From: Methylomonas sp. LL1 | Lineage (GTDB): Bacteria > Pseudomonadota > Gammaproteobacteria > Methylococcales > Methylomonadaceae | Direction of reading: 5' to 3' | Assembly (NCBI RefSeq): GCF_015711015.1 | Contig: NZ_CP064653.1 | Span: forward strand, 682,001-746,000 | Length of the DNA stretch: 64,000 nucleotides | Shown here: positions 26,332 to 35,688 of the stretch, one piece after another | Layout: each line of letters begins with the position of its first letter | How positions within the stretch are numbered: the first letter of the stretch is position 1 | The notes under the pieces: generated by a model | Database searches by the model: none | Seen by the model: only the letters and a program-made list of their open reading frames with translations | Told to the model about the DNA's origin: nothing | Translations under genes and position numbers: made by a program

Positions 26332-26802
26332 TCAATCCAGGGCTTCCCTCAGTCCACGCCGACAGCGATGAAAGGCATCTCGGAACTTGCCCAATAAATC
26401 GACTTGTTTGCGCAGGTCGGCAAACTCGTTCTCGAATTCCTCTACCAGTGCGGCTTCCCAATCGGGCTCTTTTTTCAGAACCTGCTGCAAGGGATAGCGG
26501 TAGCCTTTGCCCTTTTTGAGGTATTGCGTCACCGGTTTGGTTTGCCCATCGATCGACAGCGAGGCAATCAAAAACCACTCGATGGTGAAAGAATAAGCGC
26601 TCTCTCGGCGCCGGATTCGGACACCCAGTCGGCCGCGTTGAGACGCCGGATATTTTTTGCGTTCCTGGCTGACTCGCCGCCAATAATCATCGACCAGCAT
26701 ACGTGCCTGACCATGCAGACCTTCAACGTTGGCGGCCAGCCACTCGATGACGCGCTCATCGGCATATGCCATGCGATCGTTCGATTCGGTGATCGGATTC
26801 AT
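26332..26802 (-). CDS. MobI-like auxiliary mobilization protein
   Basis: 156 aa, soluble and basic. The order EGLHGQARMLVDDYWRRVSQERKKYPAS, RRRESAYSFTIEWFLI, then TQYLKKGKGYRYPLQQVLKKEPDWEAALVEEFENEFADLRKQ resembles MobI of SXT/IncA-C. MobI there is needed for oriT processing by MobH relaxases. The gene also has the right place: just upstream of it lies a repeat-rich gap (26803-27287), where those elements keep oriT. MobI proteins are poorly conserved, so this is a family-pattern call, not a proven match. Confidence 0.55.
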   Translation of the reverse strand: MNPITESNDRMAYADERVIEWLAANVEGLHGQARMLVDDYWRRVSQERKKYPASQRGRLGVRIRRRESAYSFTIEWFLIASLSIDGQTKPVTQYLKKGKGYRYPLQQVLKKEPDWEAALVEEFENEFADLRKQVDLLGKFRDAFHRCRRGLREALD

Positions 26803-27287
26803 GTCAAAAACCTCTTCTTAACCACAGGTTTTTTCGCTGCAAAAACCTAGTGACTTTTTTGGGAAAAATTACGTGTTCAGAGCAAGTCAAAATCCGAGTC
26901 AAAAGCCTAGCCAGTTTTTTTAACGAAACGTCTCATCGAATCAACGACTTGTCAGGCCTTGAGGCGACTCTAATCGTCAGTCATTTCCCTGTATGAACAT
27001 TGGACGAAAAACCCTGTATAGGGCGGCCATGATCTCGCCGGTCCTCGGTTAGCCTCGCCAGATCAGGCATACCAAGGCGATCGTCACGCCAATGTCACTA
27101 GGTTTTTTCATCGTAATCTTGCGCCTGCGCGCTGAATTTTAATCAGCTGCGACTGACGGCCTGCCGTGAGAAGTCGATGTTTTCGCGGTTTTCGTTGATT
27201 CAAGCGGTTAAGACACAATTTTTTTGCCACAACTTGCGAAAACTTAAAAATTAGCGAGTTTTCGCAAACTACCGAATCAGGGGTGTA
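26803..27287. other. Candidate oriT region
   Basis: A 485-bp gap between the divergent mobI-like gene and traF. It holds a hairpin AGGTTTTT-N7-AAAAACCT (26826-26848). AAAAACCTAGTGAC at 26841-26854 repeats perfectly inverted at 27094-27107 (GTCACTAGGTTTTT), and an imperfect direct copy is at 26901-26914. The right end has the perfect operator-like repeat at 27234-27267. SXT and IncA/C place oriT upstream of mobI, so nick site and MobI binding are expected here. Confidence 0.5.
27234..27267. promoter_or_regulatory. Perfect inverted repeat upstream of traF
   Basis: TTGCGAAAACT (27234-27244) and AGTTTTCGCAA (27257-27267) form a perfect 11-bp inverted repeat with a 12-bp spacer, 36 bp before the traF ATG. 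It shares its right half with the repeat before traI at 24543-24575. Likely an operator for one regulator of both tra operons. Confidence 0.55.
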
Positions 27288-27302
27288 GTGGACAATTCGG
27301 CT

Positions 27303-28313
27303 ATGAGCCCAAAAAACGTCCTGCTTCCATTCCTGATCGTTCTGTCGCTGCCGACCTCGATGGTCTGCGGGGATGAGGCGGTGCAGTCGCCCACTATGTC
27401 GTATTTCGAAGACAAGCAGCGCGGCTGGTTTTGGTATGAGGTGTTTCCAGAGCCAGTTGTAAAAACCAAACCCGAAATTCAAGCCCATCAGCAAAAGCCC
27501 AATCCCGAAATCAAATCGCCGACTGTCGATCAAAACGACGACAAATTAGCTGCGCAGCCTTCTGCAGAACCCCAGCCACTGTCCTCGGCCTGGTTGAAGC
27601 AAAACCTGGAGAATTACCTGAACCAGGCCATCGACGATCCCAGTCCCGTGAATGTCGCAGCGTTTTATTACCTGCAACGGGTGATGATGGACAAAGCCGA
27701 GCGCTTTACCAACGCCGCCCGTTACGTGGTGATGTCCGATCCGCAACTCGATGAAACCGTGCGCCGACCGGTGGCAACTTATGCGGCCAATGAAGCCAAT
27801 CATCAGGCCGGCGTGGTGGCCGAACGCGCCTTGAAAACGATTGCTGCGCAAGCCGGCATTTTGTTTTTCTTCCGGTCCGATTGCCCTTATTGCCATGTGC
27901 AGGCACCAATTCTGGCCATGCTGGAAAACGCCTACGGTTTCAAAATCTATCCAGTGTCGCTGGATGGTTTACCGATGCCGAACGGCTTTTTCAGTCAGTT
28001 CAAACGGGATAACGGTCAGGCTGCAATGTTGGGTGTTGAGCAAACCCCGGCACTGTTTCTGATGAAACCGCCTAAGCAAATCGTACCGTTGGCGCAAGGT
28101 GCGTTGTCGTTGGAAGAACTCACTGGTCGGATTCTGCTGGCGGCCAAGGAAGCCGGTTGGATCGATGCATCCCAATACCAAACCACCCAGGGCATTCGTA
28201 ACACACCGATGTTATTACCGGTCGCCGGCAGCATCAGCCCTGCGGTCACTCAAGATCCACTGTCACTGATCCAGGCATTGCAACGCAGTGCGCATTTGGG
28301 GAGTACGCCATGA
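27303..28313 (+). CDS. traF: Conjugal transfer protein TraF
   Basis: 336 aa from ATG 27303; a GTG at 27288 in frame is possible. A signal sequence (MSPKNVLLPFLIVLSL) directs it to the periplasm. The C-terminal half is thioredoxin-like with FFFRSDCPYCHVQAPIL, and the CPYC active site is intact at about 194-197. F-type TraF helps oxidative folding and stability of other transfer proteins. It overlaps traH by four bases, so traF-traH-traG is one operon. Confidence 0.92.
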   Translation: MSPKNVLLPFLIVLSLPTSMVCGDEAVQSPTMSYFEDKQRGWFWYEVFPEPVVKTKPEIQAHQQKPNPEIKSPTVDQNDDKLAAQPSAEPQPLSSAWLKQNLENYLNQAIDDPSPVNVAAFYYLQRVMMDKAERFTNAARYVVMSDPQLDETVRRPVATYAANEANHQAGVVAERALKTIAAQAGILFFFRSDCPYCHVQAPILAMLENAYGFKIYPVSLDGLPMPNGFFSQFKRDNGQAAMLGVEQTPALFLMKPPKQIVPLAQGALSLEELTGRILLAAKEAGWIDASQYQTTQGIRNTPMLLPVAGSISPAVTQDPLSLIQALQRSAHLGSTP

Positions 28314-29761
28314 TTTCGTTTTCATTGTCTTTGCGGTATCGCCAGGTTGTCGTGTTGATTCTGTTGGTCGAGAGCTCCGTTCCAGCCTATGCCGACTTGC
28401 AACAGGAAATGGACAGCATGTTCGGCACCATGACCAATTTCACGGCCCCGACCGCGCATTTGGGGCAACGCCGTGGCGTGATTACCGGTGGAAGTTTGGT
28501 CGCGCGGAACGGTATCACCAATACCAATCTGGTTTCATTCGTGCCGCCGTCGTTCAGCGCCGGCTGCGGAGGCATCGATTTGTTTGCCGGCAGTTTCAGC
28601 TTCATCAACTTCAACCAATTCGTGCAATTGATGCGCAACGTGGCCGGCAATGCGGCGGGCTATGCGTTTCAACTGGCCGTCGGTGCCATGTGTCCCTGGT
28701 GCGCGTCAGTAATGACCGACCTGCAAAAGAAAATCCAGGAGATGAATCAGATGTTCAGCAACTCCTGCCGTTTGGCTCAAGGCCTAGTCAACGATACGGT
28801 CAAAGCCTTCGACCTGCAAAGCAAAACCAATCTGTCCAATGCCTCGTTTACCCAAGGTATTTCGGATGTGTTTTCCAGTTGGACCAATTCCAGCACCTTG
28901 GGCGATCCAGTACAGCAAATTAAGCAGAACGACCCTACCGACATGACCAAGATCATTCAGGGCAATCTGGTGTGGCGAGCTTTGGTCAATCAGAACGTCG
29001 GCGGCTGGTTCCGGTTTGGCGGTAACAGTTTGCTGGAAGCGGCGATGAGCATTTCCGGTACGGTGATCGTTGATGCGCCGCAAACTGCGCCTGACGGCAA
29101 AGGCGAGAACAATGCCATCAGCGCGCCGCCACCGGTGTTGCGAATCAAGGATTTGATGTACGGCAACGAGGCCGGTAACAGTTATCAAACCGTGCGCATG
29201 TACACCTGTAGTGATGGTCACGATGCCGATCAGTGTCTCAAACCCATTGTCCAAAACGTCAATCTGGTCGGCTTAAAACAACGGGTAATGGATATCCTGT
29301 TGGGTTCGGCTAATACCGGCAACGGCTTAATTTACAAATTCTCGACCAACAGCGGCCAAATCACCGATAGCGAAAAAGCCTTCATGCAAACCGTGCCGGA
29401 TGCCATCGGCGGCATGATCCACAACTTGGCGCGGGAAGATGCCGGCATTGCCAAGCTGTGGGCTGAAGAAGCCGCGCCGGTGATTGCCTTGGAACTGGCA
29501 CAACTGATCGTCAACGATTTACTCAATGCCGTGCAAGCGGCCGCGCACATGAATGACCACGCCTACGCCAAATTGCTGATGGATGCCTTGAAGGATGCAA
29601 GGGAGCAGGTCCAGGATGAATACGTGACCATCGCCGGTCGCTACGGTAATCCACAAACCTTGATGGCGTTTTACCAGCAGTTGATGACCACCGTGAAGCC
29701 GAAACACTACGGCACCGTGGCGCAGTTGCCAGCTACCGGGACGGCTTGGCCAAGTCCTTAA
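28310..29761 (+). CDS. traH: Conjugal transfer protein TraH
   Basis: 483 aa with a signal sequence (LRYRQVVVLILLVESSVPAYA). It has family blocks SFSAGCGGIDLFAGSFSFINFNQFV, NAAGYAFQLAVGAMCPWCASVMTDLQKKI and NSCRLAQG, with several conserved cysteines. TraH sits in the outer-membrane part of F-type pilus machinery with TraF. It is intact. In SGI1-type islands a TraH homologue replaces a helper's version, which makes its presence here notable because other pilus genes are missing. Confidence 0.92.
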   Translation: MISFSLSLRYRQVVVLILLVESSVPAYADLQQEMDSMFGTMTNFTAPTAHLGQRRGVITGGSLVARNGITNTNLVSFVPPSFSAGCGGIDLFAGSFSFINFNQFVQLMRNVAGNAAGYAFQLAVGAMCPWCASVMTDLQKKIQEMNQMFSNSCRLAQGLVNDTVKAFDLQSKTNLSNASFTQGISDVFSSWTNSSTLGDPVQQIKQNDPTDMTKIIQGNLVWRALVNQNVGGWFRFGGNSLLEAAMSISGTVIVDAPQTAPDGKGENNAISAPPPVLRIKDLMYGNEAGNSYQTVRMYTCSDGHDADQCLKPIVQNVNLVGLKQRVMDILLGSANTGNGLIYKFSTNSGQITDSEKAFMQTVPDAIGGMIHNLAREDAGIAKLWAEEAAPVIALELAQLIVNDLLNAVQAAAHMNDHAYAKLLMDALKDAREQVQDEYVTIAGRYGNPQTLMAFYQQLMTTVKPKHYGTVAQLPATGTAWPSP

Positions 29762-29825
29762 ACGCTCATTACTTCCGTCTCCACACTATGCATCTCACCC
29801 ACGTTGTTTAAAAGGCAGGTCGTCC

Positions 29826-32800
29826 ATGTTTGAAATCTTCTCCGTGGGCGATTCCGCCTATTTGCAAGCCGTCCTCAATGCCATCGCGATGATTTCCGGG
29901 ACCGGTGATTACCGCACCGCGGCGGCCGTCGGCGGCTTGATCGGCGTCATCATCGTGATGCTCAGGGCGTTGTTGCAATGGGATGGCCGAGGCATTCGTT
30001 ATCAGGATTTATTGCTGGCCTACGTGTTGTGGTTGATGCTGTATGCGCCGTCGGTGCGGGTGTCGATCGAGGATGCCTATACCGGCAGCGTCGTGGTGGT
30101 CGACAATGTACCCTTGGGGCCGGCGGTCGTGGGTAGCGTGATGTCGAACATGGGCTATCGCACGACACGGCTGTTCGAACAGGGCTTTGGCACACCGTCG
30201 ATGACCGGCAATGGCTTTGCCGACAGTTTGCAGACCTTGACGGCGGTGCGGAAGAATTTGTTGTCGCGGGTGAATTTAGGCGCGGCCAACGTGCCGACTG
30301 CCGGCAGCGACATGGAAACCTCGTTTGCCAATTACGTGCGCGAATGCACCTTGACCGGTGTCGATCTGAACCAGAAATCGGTGGATGCCATTTTGCGGGA
30401 TGCCGATCCGTTGAATGCGATAAGGTTTGATTCCGACATCTACATGACCCAAATCTATGTCGGCGGCCAACCGCAAACCAAAACCTGCACGGATGCCTGG
30501 GCCGATTTGAGCGTGGTGGCCACCGGTAATTTCGCGACGGCGCTGGAAGGGTTGTTGCAACCGACCTTGGCTGTGCCGGCGGCGGCCGATACGGTGCCGA
30601 AAATCCAGGATGCCTTCGATGCTCTGGCAGGGCCCGGTGTGGTCGATGCCGCCGATTACATGCTGATGTCGGCGATCCTGCCGATGTTTGAGAAAGGCGT
30701 CATCGGCCGGCATGAAGACGGCTTGCATTGGAATAAGGCGGCGATGGTCGAACAAGCCATTCAGCAACGCAATACCCAATGGGCGGCCGAACAAACCCTG
30801 TTTGCCAAGATCGTGCGTCCGATGATGGCGTTTATCGAAGGTTTGAGTTATGCCATCGCACCGATCATGGCGTTTGTGGTGATGCTGGGCAGTGTTGGTA
30901 TTCGGATGAATATCGGTTACTTCTCAATGTTGCTGTGGATCCAGTTGTGGATGCCGATTTTGGCAGTGATTAATTTGTTCATCCAGATGTCGGCCGCCGG
31001 CAAAATGGCGGCGCTGACCTCAGCCACCTACAACCTGCCGTCGATGATGGGCATTTACCAGTTGGACATGGAGTTGCAGCAATGGTTGTCGATTGGTGGC
31101 ATGCTGGCCGCGTCGACGCCGGCCATTACCTTGATGCTGATCTACCGTGGGGCAGTGACAGCCACGCATTTCCTGGGGCGCATGGATGGCGGCGATTATG
31201 TGAACGAGAAAATTGCCACGCCTGATGTGATCAGCCCGGCGCCGGTATTGAATGCCCAATCGCAGCATCAATACAGTCCGTTATCGGCAGTTACGCAAAC
31301 AGGCGTCGACAAAGTGCTACCCACATTTACCGCCGGCAAGGACATGAGTGCGGCGGTATCATCGGCTTACTCTGCATCCGAGCAAGCCACCAGTAACTTC
31401 ATGCACAGCGTATCGTCGACGGCATCGAAATCGGCCAGCATCACCAGCGATGCATTTGATAGTCGTTCCTTGGGCAATCAAATTGCCAGCAGTTCCAGTT
31501 ATACCGACGCCTATAATCGTCAGTTCGGTGAAGCCTTTGCCAAGAAGCATGCCGATACCGGTATTTCCGCGGATCACTTTTCGGCACTAGTGGCCGGTAG
31601 TGCAAATGCCGGCGGCAAGACCTCAAACGATAAATTGAGTGCAGCGATTTCGGGACGGCTCCAGAATGACTTTAAAGTTAGTCAGGACAAGTCCGACGCC
31701 ATTGCCGCTGATATCAGTCAAACCGTCAACGACAGTCAGGGCTATCAGGCCGGCTTGGCGAAAAGCCTGACACTGGATGCGCAAACCGGCACCCGAAACG
31801 TCGCCTCAATGGGACTGCAAAGTCAATCGTTGTCCTCATTGCAACACAGCGCAACCGACGCCATTTCCGCCAGCAAATCCTATCAACAAACCCTATCGGC
31901 CCAACAACGCTTCGGGACACAAGCCAGTTTCGGTGCGGCAGAAACAGGTAACAAAATCGCCCATGACCCCGGCCTGATGGAACGCCTGGATCGGACGCTG
32001 GATCAATACGGCTTGCGGGGCGATACGCAACGGCTGGCATCGCAATGGAAAGCGGCGGGTTGGATCAGCGATGCCGATCAGGCCTATGCCGCCGCTGGTA
32101 TGTCGTTATTGACCGGTTTTTCGTCTCCCAGTTACCGCACTCTGGATGATCAACAATCGCACCAGGCGCAAATCTCGGGTTATCAACTGTTGGGCGATGC
32201 CTTTAATGCACCGCAGGCCGATCAAAGCTGGAATGCCAGCCGGAACGAATCCCTGAAAGCCAATGCTCCGGAAACTGGCAGGGTTCAAGCCGCCGTCGAA
32301 CAGGCCAATCTCAAAGGCCCACGCGCTGATACCGAATCATTGGGTCAGCGTGCTCAGGCACAGATTCGTTCAACGACGGGGAAAATTGCCGGTGGCGAAG
32401 CCCGTATCGAAGCTCAACATGATCGTAATCTGGCTGAGCGCGAACAAAATTCAAGAGAAGGCTTTGGGCAATTGGCGAATGTCAAAGCGGAGCATTTTAG
32501 GCTATCGATCGCGGCAGCGGCCAATGACACGCCTTCGGCAGCGGAGGCCTCCTATAATTTTCTGGGGGGCAGCCTATACAATACCGCTAAGACATTAGAA
32601 GCAGTCGGTATGGTGGGTAAAGAGCACATAAATCAATTCGTTGCTCATGCGCGCGCAGCACATGAAAATGGCGAAAACGTATGGGATGCTATTAAAACTG
32701 CAGCATCACAATCCTACCCTGGGTTTACCGAAGTGTCTCAAGTTTGGGCTGATCAAAGGGTAAATGAAGTAGCGGATAAGTTGACGCCAAACCAACAGGC

Positions 32801-33023
32801 TTACTATAAAGCAGCTATGTTTGAAGCCTTTGCTGGAATTGCCGTTGGTGGTGACGATAACGGCAGTATGGGTGAGGCAAGACAACGCTTAATGGATGAA
32901 GAAGACCCTTCCGATGGAGATAATATAGCGAAATTATTAAGACAGGCCGCTGGTCAAAATAGACCGGATTTAATCGATCAAATAAGTAACTTAAATCGTG
33001 CACGTGGGCGAATTAATTATTGA
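29826..33023 (+). CDS. traG: Conjugal transfer protein TraG
   Basis: 1,065 aa. Periplasmic and membrane parts come first: about four hydrophobic helices within residues 30-85 and 345-460, for example IAPIMAFVVMLGSVGIRMN. Then comes a long Ala/Ser/Gln-rich cytoplasmic C-terminal half with the coiled-coil character of TraG*. TraG stabilises mating pairs and recognises entry exclusion. From about residue 915 the codon use turns more AT-rich. The gene is followed by a membrane protein that could be its exclusion partner. Confidence 0.93.
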   Translation: MFEIFSVGDSAYLQAVLNAIAMISGTGDYRTAAAVGGLIGVIIVMLRALLQWDGRGIRYQDLLLAYVLWLMLYAPSVRVSIEDAYTGSVVVVDNVPLGPAVVGSVMSNMGYRTTRLFEQGFGTPSMTGNGFADSLQTLTAVRKNLLSRVNLGAANVPTAGSDMETSFANYVRECTLTGVDLNQKSVDAILRDADPLNAIRFDSDIYMTQIYVGGQPQTKTCTDAWADLSVVATGNFATALEGLLQPTLAVPAAADTVPKIQDAFDALAGPGVVDAADYMLMSAILPMFEKGVIGRHEDGLHWNKAAMVEQAIQQRNTQWAAEQTLFAKIVRPMMAFIEGLSYAIAPIMAFVVMLGSVGIRMNIGYFSMLLWIQLWMPILAVINLFIQMSAAGKMAALTSATYNLPSMMGIYQLDMELQQWLSIGGMLAASTPAITLMLIYRGAVTATHFLGRMDGGDYVNEKIATPDVISPAPVLNAQSQHQYSPLSAVTQTGVDKVLPTFTAGKDMSAAVSSAYSASEQATSNFMHSVSSTASKSASITSDAFDSRSLGNQIASSSSYTDAYNRQFGEAFAKKHADTGISADHFSALVAGSANAGGKTSNDKLSAAISGRLQNDFKVSQDKSDAIAADISQTVNDSQGYQAGLAKSLTLDAQTGTRNVASMGLQSQSLSSLQHSATDAISASKSYQQTLSAQQRFGTQASFGAAETGNKIAHDPGLMERLDRTLDQYGLRGDTQRLASQWKAAGWISDADQAYAAAGMSLLTGFSSPSYRTLDDQQSHQAQISGYQLLGDAFNAPQADQSWNASRNESLKANAPETGRVQAAVEQANLKGPRADTESLGQRAQAQIRSTTGKIAGGEARIEAQHDRNLAEREQNSREGFGQLANVKAEHFRLSIAAAANDTPSAAEASYNFLGGSLYNTAKTLEAVGMVGKEHINQFVAHARAAHENGENVWDAIKTAASQSYPGFTEVSQVWADQRVNEVADKLTPNQQAYYKAAMFEAFAGIAVGGDDNGSMGEARQRLMDEEDPSDGDNIAKLLRQAAGQNRPDLIDQISNLNRARGRINY

Positions 33024-33030
33024 GTATGGA

Positions 33031-33636
33031 TTACTTGCCTTTTGTTCGAAGAATTTGTAAAACACCTACGACGAACCAGCGCAACATCATGATTCCTGAA
33101 AAAAGAAGCAAATAGTCGATTAGATTAGGGTTTTCGTTCGCTAACACCAGGGATATCAAAACTAAAGCAGCCCAATAGTAGTTAATTTCGTGAGACAGTT
33201 TGGCGGCTATATACTCAACACACTGAACGATTAGCTCTGTTGCAGCAATAATGCCTAATATAATGGTACCGATTGTCCCAACAAAATTGAATTCTTCCGG
33301 CACCTTTAACCAGTCACTGATGAGCCAAATTAATCCAAAGCATAATGTCATCATCATTAAGCTTTTAAAAGCATCAAAAGACAGAGTTTTTGGCTGAAAG
33401 CGTTCAAAAAATCGTTGTAACCCACTCGGAAACTTCACAAAGGTCGCACCGCAAAATGGACAGATCGATCGAAGGGGTTGGCCATAATACGTCACCACTC
33501 TGGGCACCATGGTTCGATTACATTCGAGGCAATTGACCGTGGCATGATGGCCAGCAAATACCGAATTTACGGAATCAGTTTGGTAAGGCTTACTTGACAG
33601 TCGTAAGCGACGGGAGTGCGATGAAAACGAGGGCAT
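33031..33636 (-). CDS. Zinc-ribbon membrane protein, possible entry-exclusion protein
   Basis: 201 aa. A CxxC pair NCLECN and a second CPFC form a zinc ribbon at about 36-64. Four hydrophobic helices follow (LMMMTLCFGLIWLIS, VGTIGTIILGIIAATELIV, YYWAALVLISLVLA and LLFSGIMMLRWFVVGVLQI). It lies directly after traG, in the place where SXT/R391 elements keep eex, but is transcribed towards traG. AT-rich composition matches the end of traG. Exclusion activity is inferred from position and topology, not motif. Confidence 0.5.
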   Translation of the reverse strand: MPSFSSHSRRLRLSSKPYQTDSVNSVFAGHHATVNCLECNRTMVPRVVTYYGQPLRSICPFCGATFVKFPSGLQRFFERFQPKTLSFDAFKSLMMMTLCFGLIWLISDWLKVPEEFNFVGTIGTIILGIIAATELIVQCVEYIAAKLSHEINYYWAALVLISLVLANENPNLIDYLLLFSGIMMLRWFVVGVLQILRTKGK

Positions 33637-33956
33637 TGATGGTCTCCAACCTTGCTTAACAGGATTATCGTACTGCGAACAGACTGAGTTGCCAAGTTAA
33701 CTTTAACTCATTGGGATTGCTAGCCATTGACTTTGAAGTTCTTTGGCACTTTCTCAACTTTAATCTCGATAGCAGCCCCTCAAATTTCTTGAATTTTTAG
33801 GAAATGGCAGACAAGATCCGGCCAATTGCTGACTGCCGCACTTTTTAAGTCATTGGCAGGTAAAAGCCCTAGACCAGCCATTCAACGGTTGAGCAGAGCG
33901 GCGGGCTGCTCGAACGAATGGTTTTGCTTTTCACTCCTGACAGATAAATGGGGAAT
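33637..33956. other. Intergenic region without a supported gene
   Basis: 320 bp between the zinc-ribbon membrane gene start and the end of the NYN ribonuclease gene. No convincing coding sequence, tRNA or terminator is seen. Confidence 0.35.
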
Positions 33957-35177
33957 TCATTTAGGCGCACAGTCCAGAATGATCTTCCATATATCCTTTG
34001 GATTGCTCGTCAATATTCCCTTATTACACCTACTACATTTACGCCCTTCATCGAAGGGACTTATTTCATAGCAATGGGTACATATTCTCGTTTTGTCAAA
34101 GAAAATTTCTAGTTTTTTCACTGCAATATCCCAAGATGATCCGTCAAAATCACGGTCTATTGGCCAACTTCGATATGGCTCAAGGAATTTTGATATGGCC
34201 AACTGAGCTTTCTTGATACAAGCCCTCTCATTACTCAATTCGCGCTGATAAGCCTCCTCAGCCTCTTTCTTTTGGGTTATAACTGCCTGGTACTGCTTCG
34301 CCTCAAGGTCAAGATTGGCGTAGCGTTGTTTTTTCTCACGGTAATCATTTTCAAGACAGGTAATATCCGATTTTAATTTGCTCAGTTTTTCCTGCATTTC
34401 TTTCTCAACGGAATCGAAATCACGAATTCCATAGAGAACTTTCAGGCTTGCCCTAGTTTCGTTCAACTGGGAAGTTAGCTCATCAATTTCCTTGCGTAGA
34501 GAGACGCGCTCGGCAGTCTGGTTTCTAAGTTCTTCCTTCTGCCTCTCCAAATCTCCAATTTGCGTTATCAATAGGCGGTATTGTGTTTCTTTCTCTTGCA
34601 AGTGTTCGTCGATTTCAGCCAAGGATTGCTGCCGTTGTCGCAACTGCTTGTCGAGTTCAGAGACTTCAGGTGCTTTCCGAACGGCGAGCAATTCATAGAG
34701 CCGTTTGAGCATAAATTCAGTATCGTACCTCAGAGAGAGCTGACCGTATGGCAATTTTTCAAGAGTCATTAAACCACTTGGCTGGAGATTGCCCTGAACC
34801 AGCCGATCTGTATATTTGTCGGAAAGCCACGGGTACTTTTCTTTGTAATCCCGGTATGTATCGTTTGTGATGATGCTGCGATTTTGATGGTTTGCATCAT
34901 GTAGAATGACACCATCAGCACGGGTGGCACCGATCACACGATAGAACCTTTCAGGATGATCCTTTAGCATATTCTCAATGCTTGCCGCTTCCGCCTCCTT
35001 CCCGTTGTCGCCCATGGAGTGTGTGATCGAAGCATCAAATACGCAATAGAAGTCATCGCCGTTTTCAAGGAGAGCAACAAGAACCGTAAGCAGCGGTTGG
35101 ATGGATACCTCTTTTGGATGTGCCTGACTGTACCACCAGCAAACATTCATTGCATCGATTACATACGTCTTATTCAT
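33957..35177 (-). CDS. NYN (Zc3h12a/Regnase-like) ribonuclease with coiled coil and zinc ribbon
   Basis: 406 aa in three parts. Residues 1-165 form a NYN/PIN nuclease: VIDAMNV (Asp8), VFDAS (Asp48), TRADGVILHDA (Asp88) and SIITNDTYRDY (Asp106/Asp110), the last like the NDTYRDL of Regnase-1, with KYPWLSDKYTDRLV after it. Residues 168-335 are a long coiled coil. Residues 366-384 form a zinc ribbon CTHC...CSRC. Such nucleases cut structured RNA with Mg2+. The acidic site is complete, so activity is expected. It is 30 bp after a gene of unknown function and probably shares its promoter; a ribbon-helix-helix gene is divergent. Confidence 0.85.
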   Translation of the reverse strand: MNKTYVIDAMNVCWWYSQAHPKEVSIQPLLTVLVALLENGDDFYCVFDASITHSMGDNGKEAEAASIENMLKDHPERFYRVIGATRADGVILHDANHQNRSIITNDTYRDYKEKYPWLSDKYTDRLVQGNLQPSGLMTLEKLPYGQLSLRYDTEFMLKRLYELLAVRKAPEVSELDKQLRQRQQSLAEIDEHLQEKETQYRLLITQIGDLERQKEELRNQTAERVSLRKEIDELTSQLNETRASLKVLYGIRDFDSVEKEMQEKLSKLKSDITCLENDYREKKQRYANLDLEAKQYQAVITQKKEAEEAYQRELSNERACIKKAQLAISKFLEPYRSWPIDRDFDGSSWDIAVKKLEIFFDKTRICTHCYEISPFDEGRKCSRCNKGILTSNPKDIWKIILDCAPK

Positions 35178-35207
35178 GATGTCATATCCTTTAGTTATGC
35201 CTTTAAC

Positions 35208-35585
35208 TTAACAATAAGTGACTGCCGGGTTATTTTGAGAGGGTTGATTGAACGGAATCCCCTTGAAAACGTAGGCGCGTTTCCTGGCACCGGGATGTGG
35301 GTAATCGTAATAAACCGGCATGCCTGCGAGCCTAATGAGGCTTCTCGCCATCTGCTGCATGACACTTCCAATGTCGCCCTCACATTCGAATGTCCGATTC
35401 ACTGAGCCGAATCCTTTTATCGATAGTGTCCGCCATGCTTTGCCATCAAATACACACGCGTCGATGTAGCGGGTTCCATTTGCCCCCGGCTTGAGGCGGC
35501 AATCGCCAATGGAAAGAAAATTTTGCCCGCAATTGTTTGCATATCCATAGACGGTCCCCGACAGTGTAATGATTGTTTGCTGCAT
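35208..35585 (-). CDS. Hypothetical protein upstream of the NYN ribonuclease
   Basis: 125 aa, no signal peptide. The beta-rich half contains GTVYGYANNCGQNFLSIGDCRLKPGANGTRYIDAC and GKAWRTLSIKGFGSVNRTFECEGDI. Cysteines are frequent, which may mark metal binding or disulfides. The tail has FKGIPFNQPSQNNPAVTYC. No family is recognised. It is co-directional with and 30 bp before the NYN gene, so it may be a partner or modulator. Low GC compared with the H4MPT cluster suggests acquired DNA. Confidence 0.65.
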   Translation of the reverse strand: MQQTIITLSGTVYGYANNCGQNFLSIGDCRLKPGANGTRYIDACVFDGKAWRTLSIKGFGSVNRTFECEGDIGSVMQQMARSLIRLAGMPVYYDYPHPGARKRAYVFKGIPFNQPSQNNPAVTYC

Positions 35586-35688
35586 TGTACGCCTCCAAAA
35601 AGTTGAAATGCCTGCTATATGATGTTAATAATATGTAAAAATTCATTATTTAAAATCGTAACATCGAAAATAGGATATATCAATAGAT

